Origin: Candidatus Binatia bacterium
GTDB lineage: Bacteria; Desulfobacterota_B; Binatia; UBA9968
Length of the DNA stretch: 9,004 nt
Assembly: GCA_025922795.1 (NCBI GenBank)
Contig: JAICHC010000074.1
Coordinates: forward strand, 1 to 9,004
Direction of reading: 5' to 3'
Shown: piece by piece, positions 1 to 7,622 of the stretch
Layout: each line of letters opens with the position of its first letter
How positions within the stretch are numbered: the first letter of the stretch is position 1
Translations under genes and position numbers: made by a program
The notes under the pieces: generated by a model
Told to the model about the DNA's origin: nothing
What the model saw: only the letters and a program-made list of their open reading frames with translations
Databases searched by the model: none

Positions 1-292
1 GCAGCGGCGTGCGAAACGGTACAATGTAGGGGTCGGAAATCATAATCTCGCGCGCGTGAATCTTGTTCTTCTCCGCCTTCGGCGCATCGCGCTTGACGCG
101 GTGATGCAAGTCACGCTCTGATACGATGCCGATCACCTTGCCATTCTCTTGCACGGGCAAATGACGGATATTGTGCTCCTCCATCATGTGCTCCAGGGTC
201 TCCGCCGTGTCGTCCGCTCCGACGAAGTACGGAAACGAGGTCATCACGGCCCCGACGATCGGCATTCTTCTGCGTTTTTTGAGTGACGCCAT
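1..292 (-). CDS. CBS-domain protein, N-terminal part (runs off the left edge)
   Basis: I translated this from the reverse complement; 97 codons are visible. CBS domains pair up to bind adenosyl ligands such as AMP, ATP or SAM, and they regulate a partner or an attached domain, normally in the cytoplasm. The first CBS motif spans about residues 13-62, with VMTSFPYFV near the start and the typical core IRHLPV (42-47), GKVIGIVSERDL (51-62). A second begins at about residue 80 with REIMISDPYIV. The start at 292 is chosen because GAGG (298-301) lies five bases upstream. Met10 (265) is possible, but it would have its purine-rich stretch directly against the ATG. The N-terminus is basic (KKRRR). The gene begins 51 bases after the stop of the peptidase E gene on the same strand, so the two may share a transcript. 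The regulated partner cannot be told because the rest of the protein is missing. Confidence 0.88.
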   Translation of the reverse strand, partial: MASLKKRRRMPIVGAVMTSFPYFVGADDTAETLEHMMEEHNIRHLPVQENGKVIGIVSERDLHHRVKRDAPKAEKNKIHAREIMISDPYIVPFRTPL

Positions 293-343
293 GCGGACCT
301 CACACCTGACGATCACATAGATTCCGATCACTGGGTTTCATCG

Positions 344-1060
344 CTACGCCGCGGTCGTATCGAGAAACTCGCTCACTAATGCGACTTCCTGCACCGAGCC
401 GTAAACTGCCCGCACGCTATAAGCTCTGGCACCGCGTTTTGAGGTAATGACTTTATGAATCTCCGTTCCTTTGAAATGAACGCCGGTCCAGTCTTCGATG
501 GCGACGCCGGCCGATATCTCTCCGGACGCGATCAGTCGATGATAAGATGGACGGCGCTGCGCTTCGCCGTCATAGTGCGGGCAGCAGCTGCCCGGGAGAA
601 TACCCAAGCAGGCGAGCGGCCTGAGCCCATCGGAAAAGGAATCGGTCAAGCCCTGCTCGAACCAGCAGATCGCGCCCGCGCTTACGCCTGTCAGCACGAT
701 GCCGGACTGCCACGCCTCGCGGAGGATTTCCGGCATGCCCCAGTCGTGCCACACCGCCAGTAGGCTTTTGGTGTTCCCGCCGCCGACGTAGATGATGTCC
801 TGACTCAGCAGGAACGAGCGCAGATCGGGAGTGCGTTTAAAAAAGGTCAGCACCGAAGGCCGGCAGTTGAGCTTTAAGAACGCGGCGTAGAAGCTCGAAA
901 CGTAATGATCTGGCTCGCCGCTCGCCGTCGGTAAGAATGCAATCCGCGCATTTTCGCGGCCGCTCTGGCGGATAATGTATTTTTCCAACTCCAGGTTCTC
1001 GGAATCGCGATAAAATCCGCCGCCGCCGATCGGAATGATCTGTTTTACCCGGTCCGACAT
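344..1060 (-). CDS. pepE: Peptidase E, family S51 (class I glutamine amidotransferase-like fold)
   Basis: A 238-residue protein, close to the usual length of peptidase E (about 230). The family contains cytoplasmic serine peptidases that release N-terminal Asp from dipeptides, and the related cyanophycinases. Seen here: a glycine-rich start IPIGGGGF (9-16), the stretch FLPTASGEPDHY (42-53), the GGGN motif (93-96) and the nucleophile elbow GVSAGA (125-130), with Ser127 as the expected catalytic serine. PHYDGE (161-166) supplies a His and an Asp typical of this group, and IEDW follows at 188-191. The layout resembles the Listeria/Bacillus type of peptidase E more than cyanophycinase. There is no signal peptide. 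The ribosome binding site is weak (a GGACGGA stretch upstream of 1060), and I see no better start. The CBS-domain gene follows after 51 bases. The exact substrate is not proven; the symbol is by family. Confidence 0.87.
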   Translation of the reverse strand: MSDRVKQIIPIGGGGFYRDSENLELEKYIIRQSGRENARIAFLPTASGEPDHYVSSFYAAFLKLNCRPSVLTFFKRTPDLRSFLLSQDIIYVGGGNTKSLLAVWHDWGMPEILREAWQSGIVLTGVSAGAICWFEQGLTDSFSDGLRPLACLGILPGSCCPHYDGEAQRRPSYHRLIASGEISAGVAIEDWTGVHFKGTEIHKVITSKRGARAYSVRAVYGSVQEVALVSEFLDTTAA

Positions 1061-1144
1061 CGATCCGTCCGTCCAACCATTGATGATCCGCGACGATAAA
1101 GGAGAGCCGACGTCAACGCAACAGGAGCGGCGAACCGATCTATT

Positions 1145-1156
1145 AATGAATTCATT
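1145..1156. promoter_or_regulatory. 12-bp perfect palindrome AATGAATTCATT upstream of peptidase E
   Basis: The sequence is its own reverse complement and lies about 85 bases upstream of the peptidase E start. It is AT-rich in a GC-rich background, which is common for operators, but no matching promoter boxes are clear and no regulator is known. It could be chance. Confidence 0.25.
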
Positions 1157-1279
1157 GGCACGTAGACATGTGACATAGGCGGCGTGCTTCGGGTCAAGCC
1201 CTTCCGAACGCAGTCAATGGGCCTGTGCCTTGTAGGCCACCACGCCATCCTCCCGAAGGGTGCTCATTTAGGGGCTCGG

Positions 1280-1316
1280 GCGGGAACGCGACCGGTACCT
1301 TCCTGTTCCCGCGTTC
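1280..1316. repeat. Overlapping inverted repeats downstream of the giant gene
   Basis: GCGGGAAC (1280-1287) pairs perfectly with GTTCCCGC (1305-1312). A second, register-shifted pairing joins GAACGCG (1284-1290) to CGCGTTC (1310-1316). The structure lies 60-100 bases past the stop codon of the large gene. No T-run follows on the minus strand, so it is not a standard intrinsic terminator. It might stabilise the 3' end of the transcript or assist factor-dependent termination. Confidence 0.4.
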
Positions 1317-1376
1317 TCCAGGGCTCGTCCCTCGATTGCCTGATGACTACTTACTTTTGAACTCCCTAATAAGTCC

Positions 1377-4300
1377 TTAGCGCCGGCGGCGCCTCGGCTT
1401 CCGCCTTGCAGTCGCTTGCGCAGCGCCGGTTTTCCGGCCGCCGTGCTGTACCGTCTCATCCGGGGTTTCGCAACTTTCGGGCAGAATCTTACCGGCTAGT
1501 CGCCGCAGCCTCGTCGCGGTCGTGGCAGCCGCTTTGGCTCGCTTCGCTGCACGCCGCGTTGCACCCTTGGCCTCAAAGAATAGCGCGAGCAAACAGCATT
1601 GCTGGGCGACTGACTCGAGCTCCTTGGGCGCGACCTGGAGATGACTCAGCGCATCCGCGTAGCGTTGATACACCTGCTCAAACGTTTTCTCGTACTGAAC
1701 ACCCTCTCCGCCCAAAGCTCCTTGGCACAATGATCCGACAAGAAAGGCGTCCGCCGCGGTAACCGCGCTCCAAACATCCGGCGACCGCGAGAATCTTTCA
1801 TTGGCTCGCTCGGCGTAACCGAGACAATCAGCCACGCCGGCTTGGTACTTTCCTTCTAACGCCCGCAACGACAAAGCATTGAGCGCTGGATAGGGATCGA
1901 ATTGTGTGTCGCTCCACTTCCGAGACGCGATCTCGTAGGCGGTGAGACTCGCCTCGATGGCCTCGTTAAATCCTTTAACAGTGGCTGCGGAGGCGTCGCC
2001 GGTCACGATTCTGCGTGCGTAGATGGCAGCCTTGCGCTTGTAGGCGCTGGCGATCAATGACGCGCGCTCCCCATTCGTTGGCGATCCAGCCGCATGACGA
2101 TCGCCGCCGGTATCGTCCGCTCCCGCGGCCATCTTGTTTAGATTATGCAACCGCGCAATAGCGCGTTCGGCCAGATCGGGATCGCCTTTGCTGTCCGCCA
2201 GGCGCGATTCCAGGTTGGCCAGCTGCTCGACAGCAGCGATGGGCACATGCCCTAACTTGTCCTCGGCTACAATCGCCGCGCTGTATAACTTGCACGTCTC
2301 TTCGAAGTATTCGTCACCGAGCAAAGCGTACGTCTGGGCGACTTCAAAACTCACTGCCGGACGGCTGAGCCAGCCGCTCGGGCAGCGGTTAAGAAGCTGT
2401 TTTAGTTGAGCAACGATGCTCGCCGCGTCCGTCTTGGTCACCGCCTGCGAGTGCCGGTAAATGCTCAGGCGAACCCGACGAATCTGATCGACCAGCTCTT
2501 CGAGCGCGACAAACTTGCCGAGGTCGCTGGTGTGGCTGCTCGACTCGGCGCGCGGGTCCACCCGCCAGCCCGGATCGCCGTAGGCTTGATAGGCGCCCCA
2601 GGTGATGCTGCTGCCATGTTTTTGATAAGTTTCTCGACGCGCTTCGAATACGGCATCGCCGAACTGCAACTTGTCCCGGAGAATGGCGCGATAAAACGTT
2701 TCGGCAAAAGTATACGCCGCGTCATCATCGACCGCCCAACCCGCGGCGATAACGCAGCGCACGCCGATCTCGATCAGCTCGCGGGAGATGCTGTATGCCA
2801 AACGGTTATATGCCACGGGCAAGGGATTGCCCTGAGCCAGATGGCAGCAATTGAGAAATACCAGATCCGGCACAATCTCCATTTGGCTGATCTCGGCGGC
2901 GCCGAGCAACAATCCATCGGAGAGTACGACGCCGGTACGGGCGAGCCCGTCCGCCGCCGGCGCTTCGAACAGTCCGTGCGCCGCGATATGCACGATGCGA
3001 TAGGGCCTCTGGTAAAGCGGGGTGAGGACGTCGAGCGCGCTGCGCCCTTGGCCGATCGTTGATTCGACTTGATAGCCCTGGCGGCTCAACGCCTCGACCA
3101 CCACTTCCGCCTCTTCCTCGGCGCCTGCAAGCGAGTCCAAGCCTTCCGCCGGTTGCCGATCCGGATGCGGAAACATCTTGAAAAAATTTTCCGTGGACGG
3201 GTTGCCGACGACGTAAGCGACCGGCTGCAACGTCTGACGCACGTGGCGCCGGAACGTGCTCGATGACAGTTGCCTGATGATACTCGCGCGGACCGCGAGC
3301 GGCTCCTGATCCGCGAGCATCAGCTCCCAGGGTAAATTCGCCGTGTAGCCGTCCAGCACGAGCACGATGCGAGCGAGCCGCCGCGCCGCATCTTTGAACT
3401 CATGCGGCACCATCAGTTGGAAGAGCGTCCGGCAAAACTCCGGCTGAGAGCTGTGCACCTGGATCTGGCGGGCCACGAGCGATTCCAGCAAACCCGGCTG
3501 GCGCTGTTGGACGATGGTTTCAGCACGCGCGCGCTGGCCGACGTGCACGAAGCGCAATCGCTCGGCGATCGCTGCCTGTGGCCGCATCGTGGCGCCCTCC
3601 TCGCGTCGCGGCGCGCCGGCCGATTCCCTGGAAATGTCATCGACGCCGCTCTCGGCGTTGGTGACGATCAGGCGCGGCCAGTGCGCGATCACGCGACTAT
3701 CGTCGAGTCGTTGCCGGATGCCCATCCCACGGTCCAACTCCTGCGACACCTTCAGACGAACGCCGAGATGATCGATACTCTTGTTGAGCTTCACGGCGAG
3801 TTCCCTGAGCGCGTGCATGGCCGATATCGCGCTGTCGAGATAGAGCTCGACGATCTCCAACGTGCCGATGCTCAAGGAGTCCGCCGTGGACTGTTTGAAT
3901 TTGACGTTGGCCTCGGCCACGCCTCGAATCAGCGCTTCGACCGAATCCGAGATCGTAAGATTCGCGGTGGAATTGTAGCCCAGCAACAAAGTGGATAGCG
4001 AAATCTCTCCGCTGCGCCGGCCGCTGCAGTCGACGTATTCGAGAAGATAGCGCAGCGCGCCGGCGCGCACCGCTTCGGTCAACGTATTCGCCGACAAGGT
4101 GCCATCGTACTGGCCCAAGCCGGTCACCACCGTGCCGCAAAGACTGCCGCGAAGTCGTTCAGCATCGTTGGGCGGGCGCAGTACGACGACCGCGGTGCCG
4201 ACCGGTCCGGCATAAAGACCCAGGTTGTACCGTTCGGATAACGCATGATCGACGAGGTCGCGATCGATGATCGATTCAGCGCCGGAGATCGTGTCTTGTT

Positions 4301-7300
4301 CGTAGTGGCCGACCATGATCGGTTGGGTCACGAAACGGAGATCCATCGCCTTGACTTTGACTTCCAGCGTCGTCAGGGGCGCCTGCATGCCTTTGTGTTT
4401 GGATCTACCCATCAGCGGATGAGCGGCTTCTTCGGGCATCGGGTAGCGCGGCGGCCCCGGTTCGTAGGCGATCGGCTTTCTCGCCTTGAGGTCACGCTCA
4501 GCCGGCGGCGTATCCATCAATCCGGCGCTTGCGCCGGTGCGGAGCAACTCCTCCAAGGCGCCGAAATAGTCATCCGTATCAGCCAGATCGCCATGCAACG
4601 CGGGCATGTAGTAGCGCCTGCTGATACCGTCGATGGCGCCGGATTTCCAGGTGACCGTGCCGTCTCCCTCTGCCGTGCCGATCATTTTCCAACGGCCGTC
4701 GACTTTTTCCAGGCCGCACGCTGTCAGCGGCGCGCAGCCGTGCACGTAGAAAGTTTTGTCCCTGTGGTGTTCAGGCAAAACCGGCGTCGCCGCGCCGTCG
4801 CGATTCCACAGCCACTTCCCTTCATCGAGCGCCGCCCCGCTCGGAAGCGCCGCCACCTGGTCGCCGAACCAAAAATCCTCCATCTCGTCTTTGAGCCCGC
4901 GCCACAGTTCGGCGCGAAAGTAACTGTCGAATTGCACACCGCCGACGTCTTGAAAGCCGGGTTTCGGCAAGAGCTGCAATGCGCCGCGGAACTCGGCGAT
5001 AATGTCGAGAATCGTCTGCAGATCATTTCTCAAATCGAGCCGGGCGAGATCACGGAGCGTACCGGACTTGCCGATCAGCGCCTCGACCATCGAGTGCGCG
5101 CCCTGATTCGGCGTACCGAGCATGATGAAGCGTGCGCCGTCGCGGCCCATGAGATCTTCCCAAAGCTCGCGATGCTTATGAATCAAAGCGCGCACGACCA
5201 AACCACCCATGCTGTGGGCGAGCAGCCGAATCGGCCGTTGGGAATCATTTGTCTGAACGAGCAGCGTACGCAGAAATGTTTGCAGCCCATCGGCGAGAAC
5301 ATCCAGCGGCAGGCGCCAGTCGTAAGGCCAGCGCTCGACTCTGTGCGAGTCCATCAGGAACTCGCACAGAGCTCCGTAGGACATGTCGAACAGTTTTTCG
5401 GCCGTGATGCCGTCGCCCGCTGATGTTCCGGTGCCGGCACGCCATCGAATCTCGCGGAGGCCACCGGAGGCGACGTCGGATAAATCGAACCAGATGCGAT
5501 CATCTTCATTGTGCCACAGATGGGAGCCCATGATACCCGGCAGAACGACGACGATGGGTAAACTCTTTTCCGCCTCCTCCCCGCCGCGGCTCCGGCGAAT
5601 CGCCGCAGAGCGGCTCTTTTCCTCGGCCAGAGTCGGCTCGCGCAGATCGCCGGGCACCGGTTTGAATAGCTCAATCCGCTCGACCGCATCTGCAACTATC
5701 CAGTCCCGCAGCGCCGCGCGGCTGTCGTCATTTTGAAAATAACGGAAGTGCGAAGTCGTCGGTCCTTGATCGAAAAAAGCCCGGCCGTTGGCACGGCGGG
5801 CGATGCCGCCATACATGGAGCCGGTGTCGACCACCAAGTCGTTGTCGACGCCGCTGAAAAACGCATAATCGGTGAACAGCACCCCCAGCCGCTTGAGTAG
5901 ACCGCCACCCGTGATATCGCCCGCGATCACCGCGATCTGCGTCGTTTTTTGAGGTTGAGCCGATGCCAGGAAACGCGCCATCGGCGACTCCGGCAGCATC
6001 GCCTCGATACCCGGCACCAGGTTCGCGTTGGTGCGATTCTTGGCGATTTCAAGCACGATCCGCTTGACCGCGTAGAAGAGCGGATTGCCGTAGAGGTAAG
6101 GCACGCGGCCGATCAGGGTCAGCAGCGCGGACAGAAAAATGTCTATGTTGCCCGACGCCAGCAGGGTGCCACGCGCCGGGCACGCCACGCGCACGTAGCG
6201 CTGCACGACGAACTGTTTGTCTGCCAGCAGCTTTCGCAGATCGCGCAGCCGCGCGCGCTCTTGCTCGTGCGCCTTGGCGACCTCCTGTCGTACTCGTTCC
6301 CGCTCGTCTTCGGAAACATCGCCGGGCTCCGGCAGCTCCGTTCTGAATCCTTCGATCAGCTCATCGGTAAAATCCTGCAGGCATAGTAGATCGCCAATCA
6401 ATCCACCGCGCGAATGTCCGATCAGATTTATTTGGGCGCCTTTAGGCAACTTGGTCGCAAGCTCGATGGCGTTCTCGATCGGACTCTCGGAAAATGTGCG
6501 ATGCTCGAAGGCGTAGATGCGGTCGCCGAATTTGCGTTGGAACGCGTGCCAATCGCTAGCGGAAACTTTTTGCAGGTCGCCGAAGCTTCCGGTGCCCGAT
6601 GATGCGGTGCCATGAATGAACACTAACAGCGGCCCTTCTTTAGCGTCATTCGCGAGATCCTGGTCGTCGGCGTTCAAAAGGTCGACCGCTTCGCCCGTGC
6701 CCTGCGGCCAGCGATATAGGCCCGGTTTGTGATCGAGACGATTTTCGATCGCCCACATAAGCGCTTTGGTGCCGAGCCAAGTGACGCCCAGCTCGGGATA
6801 GGCCTGGATCTTCTCTTCGGCTTTCACGCCAAGCCACTCGGCCGCTTTGCGCTTGGCCGCCTCGATGATCGGATCGGCGACGTCCCCCACGGTCAGAGTA
6901 AACACTCGAGACACCAAATCGCTGATCGTATCGCCGATCACTCCGCGCGTCGCTTCACCGCGTTCGCGCAGCGCGTCAAGCTTGACCGTGCCGTCCGCAT
7001 CAACGGCCCTCGGATTTACTCGTTGCAGCGACTCTTTGAGTTTCGTTGCGCTGGTGATGACGGTCACGCCGTCCGCCATCTCGAGTACGACGACTTGGCC
7101 GTCTTTGGCCTGAACGGTTTTCGCGATCGCGCCCTCGGGAGTCGACCGCGCCCGCGCGCTGAGGTCGAAAGCCGCTTCGATTTTCAGATAGCCGTCGGGG
7201 AAAAACTCCCCTGCCTTGGCGCTGTCAGCGCCGCGCGTCGCAGCACGCAAAGCAGCGGGCAAAATGGGATTGCTGATCGGACGACCGCTGAGTTTGAGCG

Positions 7301-7316
7301 AAATGTCATGCGCCAT
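1377..7316 (-). CDS. Giant multidomain protein: two alpha/beta-hydrolase (lipase-like) domains plus CHAT caspase-like protease
   Basis: 1,979 residues. Start: ATG at 7316 has AAGGAG six bases upstream; the 23 codons upstream (to 7385) include that site, so they are not coding. Domains in order: (1) residues 1-227, unassigned, with a beta-rich stretch near 75-102. (2) About 228-560, alpha/beta hydrolase: VFIHGT (232-237), elbow GHSRGG with Ser302, candidate Asp493 (VDNDLVV) and His523 (TSHFRYF); a charged helix at 328-368 may form a lid. (3) About 585-930, LCAT-like lipase: oxyanion stretch VLPGIMGSHL, RWPYDWRLP (662-670), elbow AHSMGG with Ser702, GDGTV with Asp885, and His908. (4) 981-1180, unassigned block with MVGHYEQDTISGAE. 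(5) About 1312-1587, CHAT domain, a caspase-clan cysteine protease: VHIAAHG with His1447 and LNCCH with Cys1491. (6) About 1600-1910, helical TPR-like region; its PYPALNAL recalls the TRAF-binding-type (DUF4071) region of some CHAT proteins. (7) Arg-rich tail ending RRKPRRRRR. No signal peptide or clear membrane segment, so probably cytoplasmic. Domain calls are by motif; substrates are unknown. A role in regulated lipid hydrolysis, perhaps defence, is inference. Confidence 0.85.
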   Translation of the reverse strand: MAHDISLKLSGRPISNPILPAALRAATRGADSAKAGEFFPDGYLKIEAAFDLSARARSTPEGAIAKTVQAKDGQVVVLEMADGVTVITSATKLKESLQRVNPRAVDADGTVKLDALRERGEATRGVIGDTISDLVSRVFTLTVGDVADPIIEAAKRKAAEWLGVKAEEKIQAYPELGVTWLGTKALMWAIENRLDHKPGLYRWPQGTGEAVDLLNADDQDLANDAKEGPLLVFIHGTASSGTGSFGDLQKVSASDWHAFQRKFGDRIYAFEHRTFSESPIENAIELATKLPKGAQINLIGHSRGGLIGDLLCLQDFTDELIEGFRTELPEPGDVSEDERERVRQEVAKAHEQERARLRDLRKLLADKQFVVQRYVRVACPARGTLLASGNIDIFLSALLTLIGRVPYLYGNPLFYAVKRIVLEIAKNRTNANLVPGIEAMLPESPMARFLASAQPQKTTQIAVIAGDITGGGLLKRLGVLFTDYAFFSGVDNDLVVDTGSMYGGIARRANGRAFFDQGPTTSHFRYFQNDDSRAALRDWIVADAVERIELFKPVPGDLREPTLAEEKSRSAAIRRSRGGEEAEKSLPIVVVLPGIMGSHLWHNEDDRIWFDLSDVASGGLREIRWRAGTGTSAGDGITAEKLFDMSYGALCEFLMDSHRVERWPYDWRLPLDVLADGLQTFLRTLLVQTNDSQRPIRLLAHSMGGLVVRALIHKHRELWEDLMGRDGARFIMLGTPNQGAHSMVEALIGKSGTLRDLARLDLRNDLQTILDIIAEFRGALQLLPKPGFQDVGGVQFDSYFRAELWRGLKDEMEDFWFGDQVAALPSGAALDEGKWLWNRDGAATPVLPEHHRDKTFYVHGCAPLTACGLEKVDGRWKMIGTAEGDGTVTWKSGAIDGISRRYYMPALHGDLADTDDYFGALEELLRTGASAGLMDTPPAERDLKARKPIAYEPGPPRYPMPEEAAHPLMGRSKHKGMQAPLTTLEVKVKAMDLRFVTQPIMVGHYEQDTISGAESIIDRDLVDHALSERYNLGLYAGPVGTAVVVLRPPNDAERLRGSLCGTVVTGLGQYDGTLSANTLTEAVRAGALRYLLEYVDCSGRRSGEISLSTLLLGYNSTANLTISDSVEALIRGVAEANVKFKQSTADSLSIGTLEIVELYLDSAISAMHALRELAVKLNKSIDHLGVRLKVSQELDRGMGIRQRLDDSRVIAHWPRLIVTNAESGVDDISRESAGAPRREEGATMRPQAAIAERLRFVHVGQRARAETIVQQRQPGLLESLVARQIQVHSSQPEFCRTLFQLMVPHEFKDAARRLARIVLVLDGYTANLPWELMLADQEPLAVRASIIRQLSSSTFRRHVRQTLQPVAYVVGNPSTENFFKMFPHPDRQPAEGLDSLAGAEEEAEVVVEALSRQGYQVESTIGQGRSALDVLTPLYQRPYRIVHIAAHGLFEAPAADGLARTGVVLSDGLLLGAAEISQMEIVPDLVFLNCCHLAQGNPLPVAYNRLAYSISRELIEIGVRCVIAAGWAVDDDAAYTFAETFYRAILRDKLQFGDAVFEARRETYQKHGSSITWGAYQAYGDPGWRVDPRAESSSHTSDLGKFVALEELVDQIRRVRLSIYRHSQAVTKTDAASIVAQLKQLLNRCPSGWLSRPAVSFEVAQTYALLGDEYFEETCKLYSAAIVAEDKLGHVPIAAVEQLANLESRLADSKGDPDLAERAIARLHNLNKMAAGADDTGGDRHAAGSPTNGERASLIASAYKRKAAIYARRIVTGDASAATVKGFNEAIEASLTAYEIASRKWSDTQFDPYPALNALSLRALEGKYQAGVADCLGYAERANERFSRSPDVWSAVTAADAFLVGSLCQGALGGEGVQYEKTFEQVYQRYADALSHLQVAPKELESVAQQCCLLALFFEAKGATRRAAKRAKAAATTATRLRRLAGKILPESCETPDETVQHGGRKTGAAQATARRKPRRRRR

Positions 7317-7322
7317 GCCACG

Positions 7323-7328
7323 CTCCTT
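7323..7328 (-). promoter_or_regulatory. Ribosome binding site AAGGAG of the giant gene
   Basis: AAGGAG on the minus strand lies six bases upstream of the ATG at 7316. It decides the start: the in-frame ATG at 7385 would place this site inside the coding region. Confidence 0.8.
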
Positions 7329-7417
7329 GCAAAACCGTGCGGTGAATCGGCGCGATCTCGGCCCGAGGAAGACTGATCGCGGCAATTCGGAATACCATCG
7401 GCAAAGCTGTCTGAATT

Positions 7418-7452
7418 CCGGCTATTATAATTCACCCTAGCCGGTCCGGGAA
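7418..7452 (-). promoter_or_regulatory. Putative sigma-70 promoter with overlapping dyad (possible operator)
   Basis: A perfect TATAAT -10 box (minus strand, 7424-7429) has a weak -35 candidate TTCCCG (7447-7452) at 17-base spacing. It is flanked by a 7-bp perfect inverted repeat, CCGGCTA (7418-7424) and TAGCCGG (7438-7444), whose half-sites start 20 bases apart, about two helical turns. A dimeric repressor bound here would block the promoter. The start codon is about 100 bases downstream, leaving a moderate leader. The -35 box is poor and a 7-bp dyad can occur by chance in a gap of this size. Confidence 0.4.
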
Positions 7453-7481
7453 CCACGAAATTCCGCCGCTGCTGTGGCTTA

Positions 7482-7507
7482 TCTCGCGATCGAGAACAGT
7501 CTCGCGA
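7482..7507. repeat. 8-bp direct repeat TCTCGCGA x2
   Basis: TCTCGCGA occurs at 7482-7489 and again at 7500-7507, 18 bases apart. The first copy continues into a small hairpin, TCTCG-CGAT-CGAGA (7482-7495). The pair sits between the long hairpin and the putative promoter of the giant gene, so it could be a protein-binding site, but this is not established. Confidence 0.3.
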
Positions 7508-7551
7508 GCAATTTGAACGGTATCAGCGGGAATAAGAGCCGCTCAAATTGC
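7508..7551 (-). repeat. 13-bp stem-loop in the leader/intergenic region
   Basis: On the minus strand GCAATTTGAGCGG (7539-7551) pairs with CCGTTCAAATTGC (7508-7520) across an 18-base loop. Twelve pairs are Watson-Crick and one is G-U. In plus-strand RNA the same position is an A-C mismatch, so the hairpin is better as RNA in the direction of the flanking genes. No T-run follows, so a simple intrinsic terminator is unlikely. It may end or protect the upstream transcript, or be part of a small repeat element. Confidence 0.5.
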
Positions 7552-7622
7552 CAGACGGGAGCGCCCGGACTGGCCAGGACAAAATGTCGGTGTGTTTGTG
7601 ATTCGTCGCAACAGTCTTCACC

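Larger units (their letters stand above)
1061..1376. other. Intergenic region between the giant hydrolase-CHAT gene and peptidase E
   Basis: A 316-base gap with no convincing gene; short open frames here have no recognisable product or ribosome binding site. It should hold the end of the large transcript and the promoter of peptidase E. I see an inverted repeat at 1280-1316 and a 12-bp palindrome at 1145-1156 (separate entries). A TTGACC box (minus strand, 1192-1197) could be a -35 element, but no good -10 lies at normal spacing, so I do not call a promoter. No tRNA-like or T-tract terminator structure is visible. Confidence 0.6.

Noticed and set aside
1268..1459. 63-codon minus-strand frame overlapping the end of the giant gene
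   Set aside because: Out of frame with the giant gene's end, low-complexity Arg/Ser/Gly content, no ribosome binding site of note.
2406..3062. 218-codon open frame on the plus strand
   Set aside because: Antisense to the CHAT domain including the catalytic Cys and His codons; no family resemblance.
4245..5423. 392-codon open frame on the plus strand
   Set aside because: It lies wholly antisense to lipase 2 of the giant gene, where motifs are clear. Its product has no recognisable domain and is rich in Arg, His and Gln, as expected of the reverse of a GC-rich gene.
6729..7376. 215-codon open frame on the plus strand
   Set aside because: Antisense to the N-terminal part of the giant gene and its ribosome binding site; no family resemblance.
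7317..7385. 23-residue N-terminal extension of the giant protein
   Set aside because: It contains the strong ribosome binding site for the ATG at 7316 and its sequence is not protein-like.
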